Below, in pieces: positions 27,385 to 36,766 of a stretch of DNA of 64,000 nucleotides (its first letter is position 1; the number at the start of each line of letters is the position of its first letter). Location: positions 2,728,001 to 2,792,000 of the forward strand of contig NZ_CP119423.1 in the NCBI RefSeq assembly GCF_029223585.1, given 5' to 3'. The position numbers and the translations under genes were made by a program. The notes under the pieces were generated by a model that was not told the DNA's origin, ran no database searches, and saw only the letters and a list, made by a program, of their open reading frames with translations. This DNA comes from Photobacterium sp. DA100. GTDB lineage: Bacteria; Pseudomonadota; Gammaproteobacteria; Enterobacterales; Vibrionaceae.

Positions 27385-28446
27385 TTAAACAATAGGACGC
27401 TGGCCGCGGCTGATCCATTTCAGCAGCAAGTTGTCAGCGGCATCACCGGTTGCACCTGCCAGCTTTTCTGCCAGCTTCTTGCGCTGGACATAGCGGACCT
27501 GTAGAACTTCACGCTCCTTGCAAGAGTGGCTGATGTAATCATCGCTGGTGCCAATTTCGTCTACCAAGCCAAGCTCCAACGCCTGCTTGCCGAACCAGTG
27601 CTCACCGGTCGCGACTTTGGCGAGATCCAGCTCTGGGCGGTGCTCCGACACGAAAGCCTTGAACAAGCCGTGGGTTTCTTCGATCTCGCTCTGGAATTTC
27701 TCGCGGGCCTTGTCGGTGTTTTCACCGAACATGGTCAGGGTGCGCTTGAACTCACCAGCGGTAATTTGCTCAAACTCAATATCGTTTTTCTTCAATACTT
27801 TATTGAAATTTGGTAGCTGGGCAATCACCCCAATGGAACCGACCACCGCAAACGGTGCCGAGATGATTTTATCGGCCACACAGGCCATCATGTAGCCACC
27901 GCTGGCTGCGACTTTATCGACCGAGATCGTCAGCTTGATCCCTGCGGCTTTGAGGCGGTCAAGCTGGGAAGAAGCCAAACCGTAGCCATGCACCATACCG
28001 CCGCCTGTTTCGAGGCGCAGCAACACTTCATCACCTTCCATTGCCACCGCAAGGATCGCCGTGACTTCCTCACGCAGTGAAGCCACTTCGCGGGCATCGA
28101 TGCTGCCATGGAAATCCAGCACAAAGAGGCGGGGCTCACGCGAATGAGACAAGTCACCTTCTTTGGCCGCTTTCTTGACTTCGTTCTGTCGAGCCTTGTG
28201 CTTTTCCTTGTCCGCTTTCTTTTCCGCCTTGTCGCGCGCCTTGAGCAACGGCTTATCAAACAAGTGAGACTCCAGTTGATGCACGGTGTGCTTGTACTGC
28301 TCAGTCAGGTCAGTGACTTCTAGCTCACCTTTCTGGCTTCCATGATGGCCTTTCACTGTTTTAGCCACCACCAGAATCGCGATGAAGGCAATAACCACCG
28401 TGGCAATCTTGGCTAGGAACAATCCATAATCAAACAAAAAATCCAA
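27385..28446 (-). CDS. sohB: Inner-membrane peptidase SohB
   Basis: Signal-peptide-peptidase-like serine protease of family S49, anchored by an N-terminal membrane segment with the active domain facing the periplasm. The protease domain (about 105-320) contains ETGGGMVHGYG, DKVAASGGYMMAC with the nucleophile Ser, and VVGSIGVIAQ. A Lys-rich linker (about 70-100) connects it to the membrane segment. The start is TTG at 28446, with GAGGA upstream, aligning with E. coli SohB (MELLSEYG); an ATG at 28470 would add eight residues and has no ribosome site. Confidence 0.9.
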   Translation of the reverse strand: MDFLFDYGLFLAKIATVVIAFIAILVVAKTVKGHHGSQKGELEVTDLTEQYKHTVHQLESHLFDKPLLKARDKAEKKADKEKHKARQNEVKKAAKEGDLSHSREPRLFVLDFHGSIDAREVASLREEVTAILAVAMEGDEVLLRLETGGGMVHGYGLASSQLDRLKAAGIKLTISVDKVAASGGYMMACVADKIISAPFAVVGSIGVIAQLPNFNKVLKKNDIEFEQITAGEFKRTLTMFGENTDKAREKFQSEIEETHGLFKAFVSEHRPELDLAKVATGEHWFGKQALELGLVDEIGTSDDYISHSCKEREVLQVRYVQRKKLAEKLAGATGDAADNLLLKWISRGQRPIV

Positions 28447-28601
28447 TGTCGAGTCCTCATTTTTTGACATTCAGCCATTGTAACCAAGTTGTCACCCATA
28501 CCGCTATCGCAATATAGCCAAACCGCGTCAAGATGCGCGTTTAAGCGGGAATAATTTGGGTATACAATGGGCAAACGAAAAAACCAATAAGGAAGTACAC
28601 A

Positions 28602-29363
28602 GTGGATTATCAAATCGCTGAAAACTCACTGAAAGATAGAGTTATTCTGGTAACCGGAGCGGGTGATGGAATTGGCCGCCAGGCAGCCATCAGCTATGCC
28701 GCCCACGGCGCGACCGTTATCCTGCTGGGCCGTACCGTCGCCAAGCTAGAAGCCGTTTACGACGAGATTGAAGCCCTGGGCTACCCGCAGCCTGCGATCA
28801 TCCCGATGGATATGATGGGGGCCACCAAGCAGAACTACCTCGACATGGCAGACACTATCGAGGGACAATTTGGCCGCTTGGACGGCGTCCTGCACAACGC
28901 TTCGCTGCTGGGCGTGCTCAGCCCGTTTGACCAACTCGGCGAAGACACCTACGACGACGTGATGCAGGTCAATGTCAAAGCCCAGTTCCTGCTGACCCAG
29001 GCGATTATGCCGCTGGTGAAAAAAGCCGAAGACGGCCGCATTGTCTTCACGTCATCCACTGTGGGCCACCAGGGCCGCTCATTCTGGGGCGCCTACTCGA
29101 TCTCCAAGTTTGCCACCGAAGGCATGATGCAGATCCTGGCCGATGAAATGGCCAACACCAATGTCCGCGTCAATGCCATCAACCCAGGCGGGACCCGCAC
29201 GGGTATGCGTGCCAAGGCCTTCCCGGCGGAGGATCCGTCATTGCTGAAGACCCCGGAGGAGATCATGCCGCTGTATCTCTACCTGATGGGCCCTGAGAGC
29301 AAGGACATCAACGGCCAGTGCATTGATGCCCAGCCAAAGCGCAAGCCGGGCGCCGCCAGCTAG
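28602..29363 (+). CDS. yciK: Short-chain dehydrogenase YciK
   Basis: 253-aa classical SDR oxidoreductase. It has the nucleotide motif VTGAGDGIGRQA near residue 18, the NNAG equivalent LHNASLLG near 104, the catalytic SxxxYxxxK (YSISKFA) near 168, and the INPGGTRT loop. Starts at GTG with AAGGAAG upstream. Substrate unknown, as for E. coli YciK. Confidence 0.9.
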   Translation: MDYQIAENSLKDRVILVTGAGDGIGRQAAISYAAHGATVILLGRTVAKLEAVYDEIEALGYPQPAIIPMDMMGATKQNYLDMADTIEGQFGRLDGVLHNASLLGVLSPFDQLGEDTYDDVMQVNVKAQFLLTQAIMPLVKKAEDGRIVFTSSTVGHQGRSFWGAYSISKFATEGMMQILADEMANTNVRVNAINPGGTRTGMRAKAFPAEDPSLLKTPEEIMPLYLYLMGPESKDINGQCIDAQPKRKPGAAS

Positions 29364-29390
29364 TGATTGGCTGTGTAACCGCAGATAATA

Positions 29391-29416
29391 AAAAAGCAGC
29401 CAATGGCTGCTTTTTT
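29391..29416. terminator. Bidirectional terminator between yciK and rluB
   Basis: A 12-bp stem with A-run and T-run on opposite sides lies between convergent genes. Confidence 0.9.
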
Positions 29417-29441
29417 TAATTATCGTCTGCTGTGACCACGC

Positions 29442-30512
29442 TTATTTGCGGCTACGTGGCTTAGCCGGCTTGTTCTTCAGCGGGTTACGACGGTTCGCGG
29501 CATTACCCGACGGCTTGCGGCGCGGGCCGTTAGTGCTCTCTTCGCCTTGGTTACGGCGAGTGGATGGATTGCCTGACGGCTTACGGCGCGACTCGTTGCG
29601 GCTATCCTCACCCTGGTTACGGCTAGGCGAGCGACGCTGGTCCTGACGTCCGCGGCGACCGCGGCCGGTGTCTTCGTTCAGGCGCTCTTCGTGACGACGC
29701 ACGGCGCGACGGATCTGGCGAACGCCACGCTTACGCTTCTGGCCTTCAACCGTCAGCATGGTTTCCGTCTCGGCTGGCAGCTCAACTTTCTCGCGAAGAT
29801 AGTTCACTTCTTTGAGTTCAAGCTCCATCCAACCGCCTCGCGGCAGGTCTTTGGTCAGGAAGATGTCACCGTAGCGCACACGCTTCAGGCGACTTACTGT
29901 CACGCCCTGAGAATCCCACAAACGGCGAACCTCACGGTTACGGCCTTCGGTAATCACCACGTAGAAAGTATGGTTCATACCTTCACCACCGGCGTAAACC
30001 ACGTCTTCGAAGCGTGCCATGCCGTCTTCCAGCTCAACACCCTTAACCAGGTTGCGCACCATCTCTTCGGTCACTTCGCCGAATACACGAACCATGTACT
30101 CACGCTCAACACAGCGGCTTGGGTGCATCAGGCGGTTAGCCAGCTCACCATCGGTGGTGAACAGCAGCAGGCCCGCGGTGTTGGCATCAAGACGGCCAAC
30201 CGATACCCAGCGACCACCGTTAAGGCGAGGCAGACGGTCAAATACCGTGCGGCGACCTTCTGGATCATGACGGGTACACAGTTCACCTTCAGGTTTGTTG
30301 TACGCCAATACTCGGCACACTTCTTCTGAAGACGACACCAACTGGATTTTGTGACCATCAATGCGAACATTGACTGACAGATCTTCCAGTCGGTCACCAA
30401 GCTTGGCTACCTTACCGTCGATACTGACTCGACCCTGCTGGATCATTAATTCGATTTCTCGGCGAGAACCCTGGCCAGAACGTGCCAGTACCTTCTGTAA
30501 TTTTTCACTCAT
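29442..30512 (-). CDS. rluB: 23S rRNA pseudouridine(2605) synthase
   Basis: Converts U2605 of 23S rRNA to pseudouridine. It has an N-terminal S4 RNA-binding domain ([19 protein letters not shown]) and the RsuA-family catalytic block [18 protein letters not shown] with the essential Asp near residue 110. The last 80-90 residues form a basic, low-complexity tail with an imperfect repeat around RRKPSGN and RRNQGE, absent from the core fold and probably RNA-binding. The start at 30512 (MSEKL) is the family N-terminus. 356 aa. Confidence 0.93.
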   Translation of the reverse strand: MSEKLQKVLARSGQGSRREIELMIQQGRVSIDGKVAKLGDRLEDLSVNVRIDGHKIQLVSSSEEVCRVLAYNKPEGELCTRHDPEGRRTVFDRLPRLNGGRWVSVGRLDANTAGLLLFTTDGELANRLMHPSRCVEREYMVRVFGEVTEEMVRNLVKGVELEDGMARFEDVVYAGGEGMNHTFYVVITEGRNREVRRLWDSQGVTVSRLKRVRYGDIFLTKDLPRGGWMELELKEVNYLREKVELPAETETMLTVEGQKRKRGVRQIRRAVRRHEERLNEDTGRGRRGRQDQRRSPSRNQGEDSRNESRRKPSGNPSTRRNQGEESTNGPRRKPSGNAANRRNPLKNKPAKPRSRK

Positions 30513-30679
30513 TAGACAAACCTTTGTCGCCTTCACAGGCGTCGAAATATCATCGTGCTTTAAGCCATCTTAAAGCGATGGCGGATTATGCCAAAAGCTT
30601 AGCTGAGATACCACCGAAAACACCTTGATAGCCCGGTATTTCCTGTCATTTTTTCACTCACTAAACAACCTGATGCACA

Positions 30680-31300
30680 TTACTCAAACGGCGACGGATC
30701 ACCGGCACCCACCCGGGCAATTTCCATTTCATCGTTGCTAAAATCAATCACCGTGGTCGGCTGCTCACCGAGATACCCGCCATTGATGATCAAATCCACC
30801 GCGTGCTCAAGCTTGTCGCGGATCTCGTCCGGATCGGACTCGGTGGTTTCGTTACCCGGCAAAATCAGCGATGTCGACATCATCGGCTCGCCCAGCGCCT
30901 CCAGCAGGGCCAACGCAATGGCGTTGTCCGGCACGCGGATCCCGATGGTCTTGCGCTTGGGGTTCATCAGGCGGCGCGGGACTTCCTTAGTGCCCTTGAA
31001 AATGAAGGTGTAGGCACCCGGCGTGTTATTGCGGAGCAAGCGGTACGCGGCGTTATCCACCCGGGCATACAGCGACAGCTCGGAAAGGTCACGGCACAGC
31101 AAGGTAAAGTTATGCTTATCGTTCAAGCGGCGGATCTGGCAGATCCGCTCCAGTGCCGACTTGTTCTCCAGCTGGCAGCCAAGGGCATAGCCCGAATCGG
31201 TCGGATACACAATCACCCCGCCATTGCGGATAATCGCCACCGCCTGGTTGATCAATCGATTTTGCGGCGTTTCAGGGTGAACATAAAAAAACTGACTCAT
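30680..31300 (-). CDS. yciO: YciO, Sua5/YciO/YrdC-family protein
   Basis: A 206-aa protein with the double-stranded-RNA-binding-like fold of the Sua5/YrdC family, opening AIIRNGGVIVYPTDSGYALGC and containing GTKEVPRRLMNPKRKTIGIRVPDN. YrdC makes threonylcarbamoyl-AMP for tRNA t6A; YciO paralogues keep the fold, but their role is less clear. It lies 23 bp after rnm on the same strand. Confidence 0.9.
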   Translation of the reverse strand: MSQFFYVHPETPQNRLINQAVAIIRNGGVIVYPTDSGYALGCQLENKSALERICQIRRLNDKHNFTLLCRDLSELSLYARVDNAAYRLLRNNTPGAYTFIFKGTKEVPRRLMNPKRKTIGIRVPDNAIALALLEALGEPMMSTSLILPGNETTESDPDEIRDKLEHAVDLIINGGYLGEQPTTVIDFSNDEMEIARVGAGDPSPFE

Positions 31301-31323
31301 TCTTCCTCCATGGGAAATGCCGC

Positions 31324-32190
31324 CTAATCGTGCACTTCCTCGTCTATGCGTTTCTTCTCAACGCTCCAGTCCTGCCAGACTTCAGACACGCCCTTGGGCA
31401 GCCACAGGTTGCGGCCCAGTTCGGTCCATGGCGAGGCATAATGGAAATCAGAGCCCTGCGAAGCGAGTAATTGGTAGTCGATCGAATAGTCCCCGAGCAG
31501 GCGCCTTTCCTGGGGTGACTGCTGCGGCTGCGCCACTTCCATGGCATCGCCTTTGGCTGCGACAAAGGCAGTGAGCAGGCGCTTTTGCCATTTGGCGGTC
31601 ATCTTGTAGCGACCGGGATGGGCAAGCACCGCCTGCCCACCAGCTCGGTGGATTGCCTCAACGGCCTCGGCCATCGTACACCAGTTGGGCGGCACATAGC
31701 CCGGGTTGTTTCGGGTCAGGAAATTCTTGAAGACCGCCTGCATATTCTTGGCGTAGCCCTGCTCGACAATCCACTGGGCAAAGTGGGCGCGGGTCAAGGT
31801 CGCGCCGTTGGCAATCGCCATCGCACCAGCCAGCGCGCCCGGCATCCTGTTCTTTTCCAGCCGCTCTCCCATCATGGCAGCGCGATCGGCGCGGCGCTGT
31901 GCCTGCGCTTCAATCAGGGCAACAATGGCAGGGTGCTCAGGATCAATATTCAAACCGACAATGTGAATATCAAAATTTTGCCAAAGTGTCGATATTTCAA
32001 TGCCTTTGATGAGAGTCAGAGGCAGTTTTTGTGCTTCTATCACCTGCTCGGCAGCAGCCAGCCCCGCCACAGTATCGTGATCGGTGATCGCCAACACATC
32101 GACCCGGCGCTCAACGGCGCGCAACACAAGTTCTTCCGGCGACAACCGCCCGTCCGATGCGGTGGTGTGGCTATGTAAATCAAACAACAT
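31324..32190 (-). CDS. rnm: RNase AM (formerly TrpH), PHP-family 5'-3' exonuclease
   Basis: 288-aa PHP-domain phosphoesterase. Metal-binding motifs are at the N-terminus: [11 protein letters not shown], then ITDHDTVAG near residue 37 and KGIEIS near 63, with a second His/Asp site in VLAHPG and QGSDFH near the C-terminus. E. coli Rnm matures the 5' ends of rRNAs and degrades short RNAs; the old name reflects its place next to trp. Divergent from the trp operon, sharing its regulatory region. Confidence 0.92.
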   Translation of the reverse strand: MLFDLHSHTTASDGRLSPEELVLRAVERRVDVLAITDHDTVAGLAAAEQVIEAQKLPLTLIKGIEISTLWQNFDIHIVGLNIDPEHPAIVALIEAQAQRRADRAAMMGERLEKNRMPGALAGAMAIANGATLTRAHFAQWIVEQGYAKNMQAVFKNFLTRNNPGYVPPNWCTMAEAVEAIHRAGGQAVLAHPGRYKMTAKWQKRLLTAFVAAKGDAMEVAQPQQSPQERRLLGDYSIDYQLLASQGSDFHYASPWTELGRNLWLPKGVSEVWQDWSVEKKRIDEEVHD

Positions 32191-32201
32191 AAATTATCTT
32201 C

Positions 32202-32252
32202 TTGACTTTACTCTAGCGAACTAGTTTACTAGTACGTAATTACCTAGTACGT
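32202..32252 (+). promoter_or_regulatory. trp promoter with tandem TrpR operator
   Basis: TTGACT (32202-32207) and TTTACT (32225-32230) are spaced 17 bp. The palindrome CGAACTAGTTTACTAGTACG (32217-32236) overlaps the -10 and nearly equals the E. coli trp operator. A second half-operator CTAGTACGT (32244-32252) repeats the one at 32229-32237, allowing tandem TrpR binding. The -35 is only 12 bp from the divergent rnm start, so rnm may also feel TrpR. Confidence 0.92.
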
Positions 32253-32309
32253 CACTGGCCGTCCAGTATATTCACTGATAGGCCTGTATAACACTGAAAG
32301 GATAGATAC

Positions 32310-32384
32310 ATGGTACAGCAAATTCACCGTCAGCTCTGCGCTTTCTCATCTTGGTGGTGGCACTTCCCAACGCGGGTGGTGTGA
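32310..32384 (+). CDS. trpL: trp operon leader peptide
   Basis: A 24-aa peptide with three consecutive Trp codons at 32352-32360, the sensor for charged tRNA-Trp. AAGGATAG precedes the ATG. Ribosome stalling at these codons would favour pairing of the GCGGGT segment at the end of trpL with the downstream ACCCGC, preventing terminator formation. Confidence 0.95.
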   Translation: MVQQIHRQLCAFSSWWWHFPTRVV

Positions 32385-32410
32385 TTAGCTGTGCCTTAAA
32401 CAGATTACAC

Positions 32411-32437
32411 AAACCCGCCATGACGCGGGTTTTTTTA
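32411..32437 (+). terminator. trp attenuator
   Basis: ACCCGC (32413-32418) pairs with GCGGGT (32425-32430), followed by T7. The alternative antiterminator uses the GCGGGT at 32372-32377 inside the trpL frame against ACCCGC. This is the standard proteobacterial attenuation layout. Confidence 0.92.
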
Positions 32438-32507
32438 TACCAGATTCAGCCTGACAGCAATTTTACCGGGGCGCCTGAGTGAACAGCGCCCTGACAAGGA
32501 AAAGACT

Positions 32508-33521
32508 ATGATCATCGTACTCAAGCCAAATGCCACCGAGCAACAAGCCAAAGAAATTCTCGCCCGCATCGAAGGCGCCGGCCTCAAGCCGCTCTACATG
32601 CCTGGCGTGGAACGTATTGTTCTGGGGGCATTGGGCGATGAGCGCGTGCTCCAGCAATTGCACCTTGATGCCTACCCTTGCGTAGAAACCGTCAAGCCGA
32701 TCCTGACCAAGTACAAGATGGTGAGCCGTGAAGTGCAGGCCCACGATACCGTGGTTCGTTTCGGCAATGCCGCTGTGGGCGGCGACAAGTTTGCCGTGAT
32801 TGCCGGCCCTTGCTCAGTTGAATCTGAAGAGCAACTACTGAGCGTCGCCGAAGTGGTGAAAAAACACGGCGCTGTTGCCCTGCGTGGTGGTGCCTACAAG
32901 CCGCGTACCAGCCCGTACGATTTCCAGGGAATGGGAATTGAGGGGCTGAAGCTGCTGAAAAAGGCCAACGAGCAGCTCGGTATCCCAACCGTTTCTGAGG
33001 TGATGGAAGTCAGCCAGATGGATTCAATGTGTGAATATATCGACTGCCTTCAAATTGGCGCGCGCAATATGCAGAACTACGCGCTGCTAAAAGCTGTCGG
33101 TGAAAGCAAAAAACCGGTCTTGCTCAAACGCGGACTTTCAGCCACTATCGAGGAGCTGTTACTCGCGGCGGAGTACATCTATGACGCAGGCAACCCGAAT
33201 ATCATCCTGTGTGAAAGAGGGATCCGTACCTACGAGACAGCGACACGGAATACATTGGATTTGAACGCCGTGGCATACCTCAAGCAGCGCACCCACCTGC
33301 CGGTGGTCGTTGACCCAAGCCATGGTACCGGGGTGCGTGAGCTGGTGATCCCACTGTCACGTGCTGCGGCAGCGGTTGGTGCTGACGGCATTATCGTCGA
33401 ATCACACCTTAACCCGTGTGAAGCCTTGTCGGACGGCCACCAGGCACTGACCGGTCCAATGTTTGAACAGTTGATGCAAGAGTTGAAACCGTTTGTAGAA
33501 GCGGCAGGGAGAACGCTGTGA
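32508..33521 (+). CDS. aroF: 3-deoxy-7-phosphoheptulonate (DAHP) synthase, class I-beta
   Basis: Condenses phosphoenolpyruvate and erythrose 4-phosphate, the first step of the shikimate pathway. The 337-aa protein resembles the Thermotoga-type enzyme: an N-terminal ferredoxin-like (ACT-like) regulatory domain at about 1-68, then a barrel with AGPCSVE, RGGAYKPRTSPYDFQG, LLKRG, CERGIRT and DPSHGTG. E. coli AroF/G/H are class I-alpha and lack this form. It is the first structural gene of the trp operon, overlaps trpE (GTGA), and so falls under TrpR and attenuation. The symbol follows common annotation; it is not orthologous to E. coli aroF. Confidence 0.93.
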   Translation: MIIVLKPNATEQQAKEILARIEGAGLKPLYMPGVERIVLGALGDERVLQQLHLDAYPCVETVKPILTKYKMVSREVQAHDTVVRFGNAAVGGDKFAVIAGPCSVESEEQLLSVAEVVKKHGAVALRGGAYKPRTSPYDFQGMGIEGLKLLKKANEQLGIPTVSEVMEVSQMDSMCEYIDCLQIGARNMQNYALLKAVGESKKPVLLKRGLSATIEELLLAAEYIYDAGNPNIILCERGIRTYETATRNTLDLNAVAYLKQRTHLPVVVDPSHGTGVRELVIPLSRAAAAVGADGIIVESHLNPCEALSDGHQALTGPMFEQLMQELKPFVEAAGRTL

Positions 33522-35101
33522 ATACCAACCCACTAGGCGTCGGCGAGCTGGAACTGCTCAGCCTCGATGTCCCCTATGTTGCGGATCCGACGGAGCTGTA
33601 TTACTCCGTCTGTGGCGACCGCCCACACAACCTATTGCTGGAGTCGGCCGAAATCGACTCCAAACAAGATCTCAAGAGCCTGATGCTCATCGACGCGGCA
33701 GTGCGTATCGTCTGCCGCGGCAAAGTGGTCACCCTGGAAGCCTTGACCGATAACGGCCTCAATGTACTGCAGACCCTGGAGGGCAAGATGCCCGCCGATA
33801 TCCGCGCAGTACGCGAAGGACGCCAGCTCGCGTTGACGTTCCCGGCGGCAGAGCGCGCCCTCGACGAAGACAGCCGCCTACGCCAAACCTCCTCGTTTGA
33901 TGCATTGCGCATGATCCAGCACGCCTTCGATATCGCAGGCCATCCGCGTGAAGCCCTGTTTCTCGGCGGCCTGTTCGCCTATGACGTGGTTGACGGTTTC
34001 GAGCCGTTGCCGGGCGTCAAACAGGACAACCGCTGCCCGGACTACCTCTTCTATATTGCCGAAACGCTGCTAGTGATCGACCACCAGCGCCGCAAAGGCA
34101 AATTGCAGGCCACCCTGTTCGGGGGCGACGAGTACACCTCGAGCTATTTCGAGCTCAGCCGCCGCCTGCAGCACATCAAGGAGGCCTGCCTCGAGCCAAT
34201 GCCGCTTCCGGCTGCCCAGCTAGTGGATGAGTGCGAACCGGTGGTCAGTGTCAGCGACGACGATTTCTGCCAACAGGTCATTGACCTCAAGCGGCATGTG
34301 GTCAATGGCGACGTGTTCCAGGTGGTCCCGTCCCGCCAGTTCACCCTGCCGTGCCCGTCGCCGCTCAATGCCTACAAAGAGCTGAAGATCGGCAACCCGA
34401 GTCCTTACATGTTCTACCTGCAGGATGCTGACTTCACCCTGTTCGGCGCCTCGCCGGAAAGTGCGCTGAAGTACTGCACCGAGAGCAACCAGATTGAGAT
34501 TTACCCGATTGCCGGTACCCGCCACCGCGGTAAGAACCCGGATGGCTCAATCAATTTGGATCTTGATGGCCGCATCGAGCTTGAACTGCGCTGCGATATG
34601 AAAGAAAACGCCGAGCACATGATGCTGGTCGACCTGGCCCGTAACGATGTCGCCCGTATCAGTGAACCGGGTAGCCGCTATGTCGCCGATTTGCTCAAAG
34701 TCGACCGCTACAGCCATGTGATGCACCTGGTGTCCCGTGTTGTCGGCCAGCTCCGTGGCGATCTGGATGCCCTGCACGCCTACCAGGCCTGTATGAATAT
34801 GGGGACGCTAACCGGTGCACCGAAAATCCGTGCCATGCAGCTTATCCGTGATGTCGAGCAGCGCCGCCGTGGCAGCTATGGCGGTGCGGTAGGCTACCTG
34901 ACCGGCCATGGTGATATGGATACCTGTATCGTGATCCGCTCGGCCTACGTCGAAGATGATGTTGCCAGCGTGCAGGCCGGGGCCGGCGTGGTATATGACT
35001 CGGTGCCTCAGGCAGAGGCCGATGAGACCCGCGGCAAGGCACAGGCGGTGATCACGGCTATTCGCAAGGCACACAGTGCCCCAGAACGTCAATCGCACTA
35101 A
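33518..35101 (+). CDS. trpE: Anthranilate synthase component I
   Basis: Converts chorismate to anthranilate with ammonia supplied by TrpG. 527 aa. The Trp feedback site LLESAEIDSK is present near residue 40, and the chorismate-binding core includes PIAGTRHRG, DLARND and the GAPKIRAMQ segment. Starts at GTG overlapping the DAHP synthase stop, with GGGAGAA upstream. Retained LLES suggests tryptophan inhibition. Confidence 0.95.
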   Translation: MNTNPLGVGELELLSLDVPYVADPTELYYSVCGDRPHNLLLESAEIDSKQDLKSLMLIDAAVRIVCRGKVVTLEALTDNGLNVLQTLEGKMPADIRAVREGRQLALTFPAAERALDEDSRLRQTSSFDALRMIQHAFDIAGHPREALFLGGLFAYDVVDGFEPLPGVKQDNRCPDYLFYIAETLLVIDHQRRKGKLQATLFGGDEYTSSYFELSRRLQHIKEACLEPMPLPAAQLVDECEPVVSVSDDDFCQQVIDLKRHVVNGDVFQVVPSRQFTLPCPSPLNAYKELKIGNPSPYMFYLQDADFTLFGASPESALKYCTESNQIEIYPIAGTRHRGKNPDGSINLDLDGRIELELRCDMKENAEHMMLVDLARNDVARISEPGSRYVADLLKVDRYSHVMHLVSRVVGQLRGDLDALHAYQACMNMGTLTGAPKIRAMQLIRDVEQRRRGSYGGAVGYLTGHGDMDTCIVIRSAYVEDDVASVQAGAGVVYDSVPQAEADETRGKAQAVITAIRKAHSAPERQSH

Positions 35102-35111
35102 GGAGCCACGG

Positions 35112-35735
35112 ATGTCCCTACCTCATATTGTATTGCTTGATAACTTTGACTCCTTTACCTACAACCTGGTGGACCAGTTCCGCTCGCTGGGCTGTGAAGT
35201 AACGATTTACCGCAACAGCCTGACCGCCCAGCAAATGGAGCAGGCACTGGCTGAAAAAACCAACCCGGTACTGGTGTTGTCACCGGGCCCGGGTGCCCCT
35301 GCCGATGCGGGCTGTATGCCTGAGCTGATCAAACAGGTTCGTGGCAAAATCCCGATGATTGGCATCTGCCTAGGCCACCAGGCCATTGTTGAAGCCTATG
35401 GCGGCAAAGTGTCAGGCGCAGGTGAAATCGTTCATGGTAAATCAGCCATGATGACCCATACCGGCCATGACGTATTTGGTGAATTGCCAAGCCCATTATC
35501 GATTGCCCGTTACCACTCGCTGGTTGCCGAAACGGTACCCGAGAGCCTGAATATCATTGCCGATGTTGACGGCCTGGTCATGGCGGTGACCAATGATGAG
35601 GATCGGGTGTGCGGTTACCAATTCCACCCGGAATCCATCCTCACCACCCAAGGTGCCCAGCTACTGACCAATACGCTGGCGTGGGTCACGTCGTCACCGA
35701 CCAATAATGAGCGAACCAGTCATCAGCCGGTATAG
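35112..35735 (+). CDS. trpG: Anthranilate synthase component II (glutamine amidotransferase)
   Basis: Class I glutamine amidotransferase providing ammonia to TrpE. 207 aa. LLDNFDSFTYNL opens the domain, GICLGHQAI carries the nucleophile Cys near residue 85, and FHPES the catalytic His-Glu pair. It is free-standing, unlike the TrpG-TrpD fusion of E. coli. The start at 35112 follows AAGGAG; an earlier in-frame ATG overlaps trpE and adds unrelated residues. Confidence 0.95.
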   Translation: MSLPHIVLLDNFDSFTYNLVDQFRSLGCEVTIYRNSLTAQQMEQALAEKTNPVLVLSPGPGAPADAGCMPELIKQVRGKIPMIGICLGHQAIVEAYGGKVSGAGEIVHGKSAMMTHTGHDVFGELPSPLSIARYHSLVAETVPESLNIIADVDGLVMAVTNDEDRVCGYQFHPESILTTQGAQLLTNTLAWVTSSPTNNERTSHQPV

Positions 35736-35753
35736 ACAACAAGGATTTTAATT

Positions 35754-36764
35754 ATGGATGCGACCATCTACACCATTGCCAACAAGCTCTACGACCAGCA
35801 AGGCTTGAGCCAGGAAGAAAGCCAGACCCTGTTCGATGCCATCATCAAGGGCGAAGTCGAGCCCGTGCTGCTATCGGCAGTCCTAACGGCACTGAAAATC
35901 AAAGGCGAAACCCCGGCTGAAATCGCCGGAGCCGCCAAGGCCCTGCTGGCCAATGCCAATCCGTTCCCGAGTCCCGAGTACGACTTTGCCGACATCGTCG
36001 GTACCGGCGGCGACGGGGCCAACACCATCAACATCTCCACCACGGCCGCTTTCGTGGCCGCCGCTTGTGGCGTGAAGGTGGCCAAGCACGGCAACCGCGG
36101 GGTATCGAGCAAGTCGGGCTCTTCAGATCTGCTCGACAAATTTGGCATCAACCTGGCCATGGCGCCGGAGACAGCGCGCGAAGCTCTCGATGATCTGGGC
36201 GTGTGCTTCCTGTTCGCCCCGCAATACCACGGCGGTGTGCGCCATGCGATGCCGGTGCGCCAGAGCTTGAAAACACGCACCATCTTCAATGTACTGGGTC
36301 CTTTGATTAACCCGGCTCGTCCTAACATCGAGCTAATGGGGGTCTACGACGCTTCACTGGTTCGCCCGATTGCCGAGACCATGGCAGCCATGGGGATGAA
36401 GCGCGCCGCGGTTGTCCACGGCAGCGGCTTGGACGAAGTCGCTATCCATGGAGAAACCACGGTGGCTGAAATCATCGATGGCGAAATCACCGAGTATAGC
36501 TTGACGCCCGCTGACTTCGGCCTTGAAAGCCACCCGCTCGAAGCGATCAAGGGTGGAGAGCCGGAGGAAAACCGTGCCATTATTACCAATATCCTGACCG
36601 GCAAAGGCACCGATGCCCAGATGGGCGCCGTGGCAGTCAATGTGGCCTTGCTGCTTCGCCTATTCGGCCAGCAGGATCTCAAGGCCAACGCCGAGAAAGC
36701 CATCAACGTCATGAAGTCTGGCAAGGCCTTTGAGCTTGTCGGCCAACTTGCAGCACGAGGTTAA
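35754..36764 (+). CDS. trpD: Anthranilate phosphoribosyltransferase
   Basis: Transfers phosphoribose from PRPP to anthranilate. 336 aa. Contains the PRPP-binding loop [15 protein letters not shown] near residue 80 and [17 protein letters not shown] near 105, both diagnostic of TrpD. Only 2 bp separate it from trpCF. Confidence 0.95.
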   Translation: MDATIYTIANKLYDQQGLSQEESQTLFDAIIKGEVEPVLLSAVLTALKIKGETPAEIAGAAKALLANANPFPSPEYDFADIVGTGGDGANTINISTTAAFVAAACGVKVAKHGNRGVSSKSGSSDLLDKFGINLAMAPETAREALDDLGVCFLFAPQYHGGVRHAMPVRQSLKTRTIFNVLGPLINPARPNIELMGVYDASLVRPIAETMAAMGMKRAAVVHGSGLDEVAIHGETTVAEIIDGEITEYSLTPADFGLESHPLEAIKGGEPEENRAIITNILTGKGTDAQMGAVAVNVALLLRLFGQQDLKANAEKAINVMKSGKAFELVGQLAARG

Positions 36765-36766
36765 GC

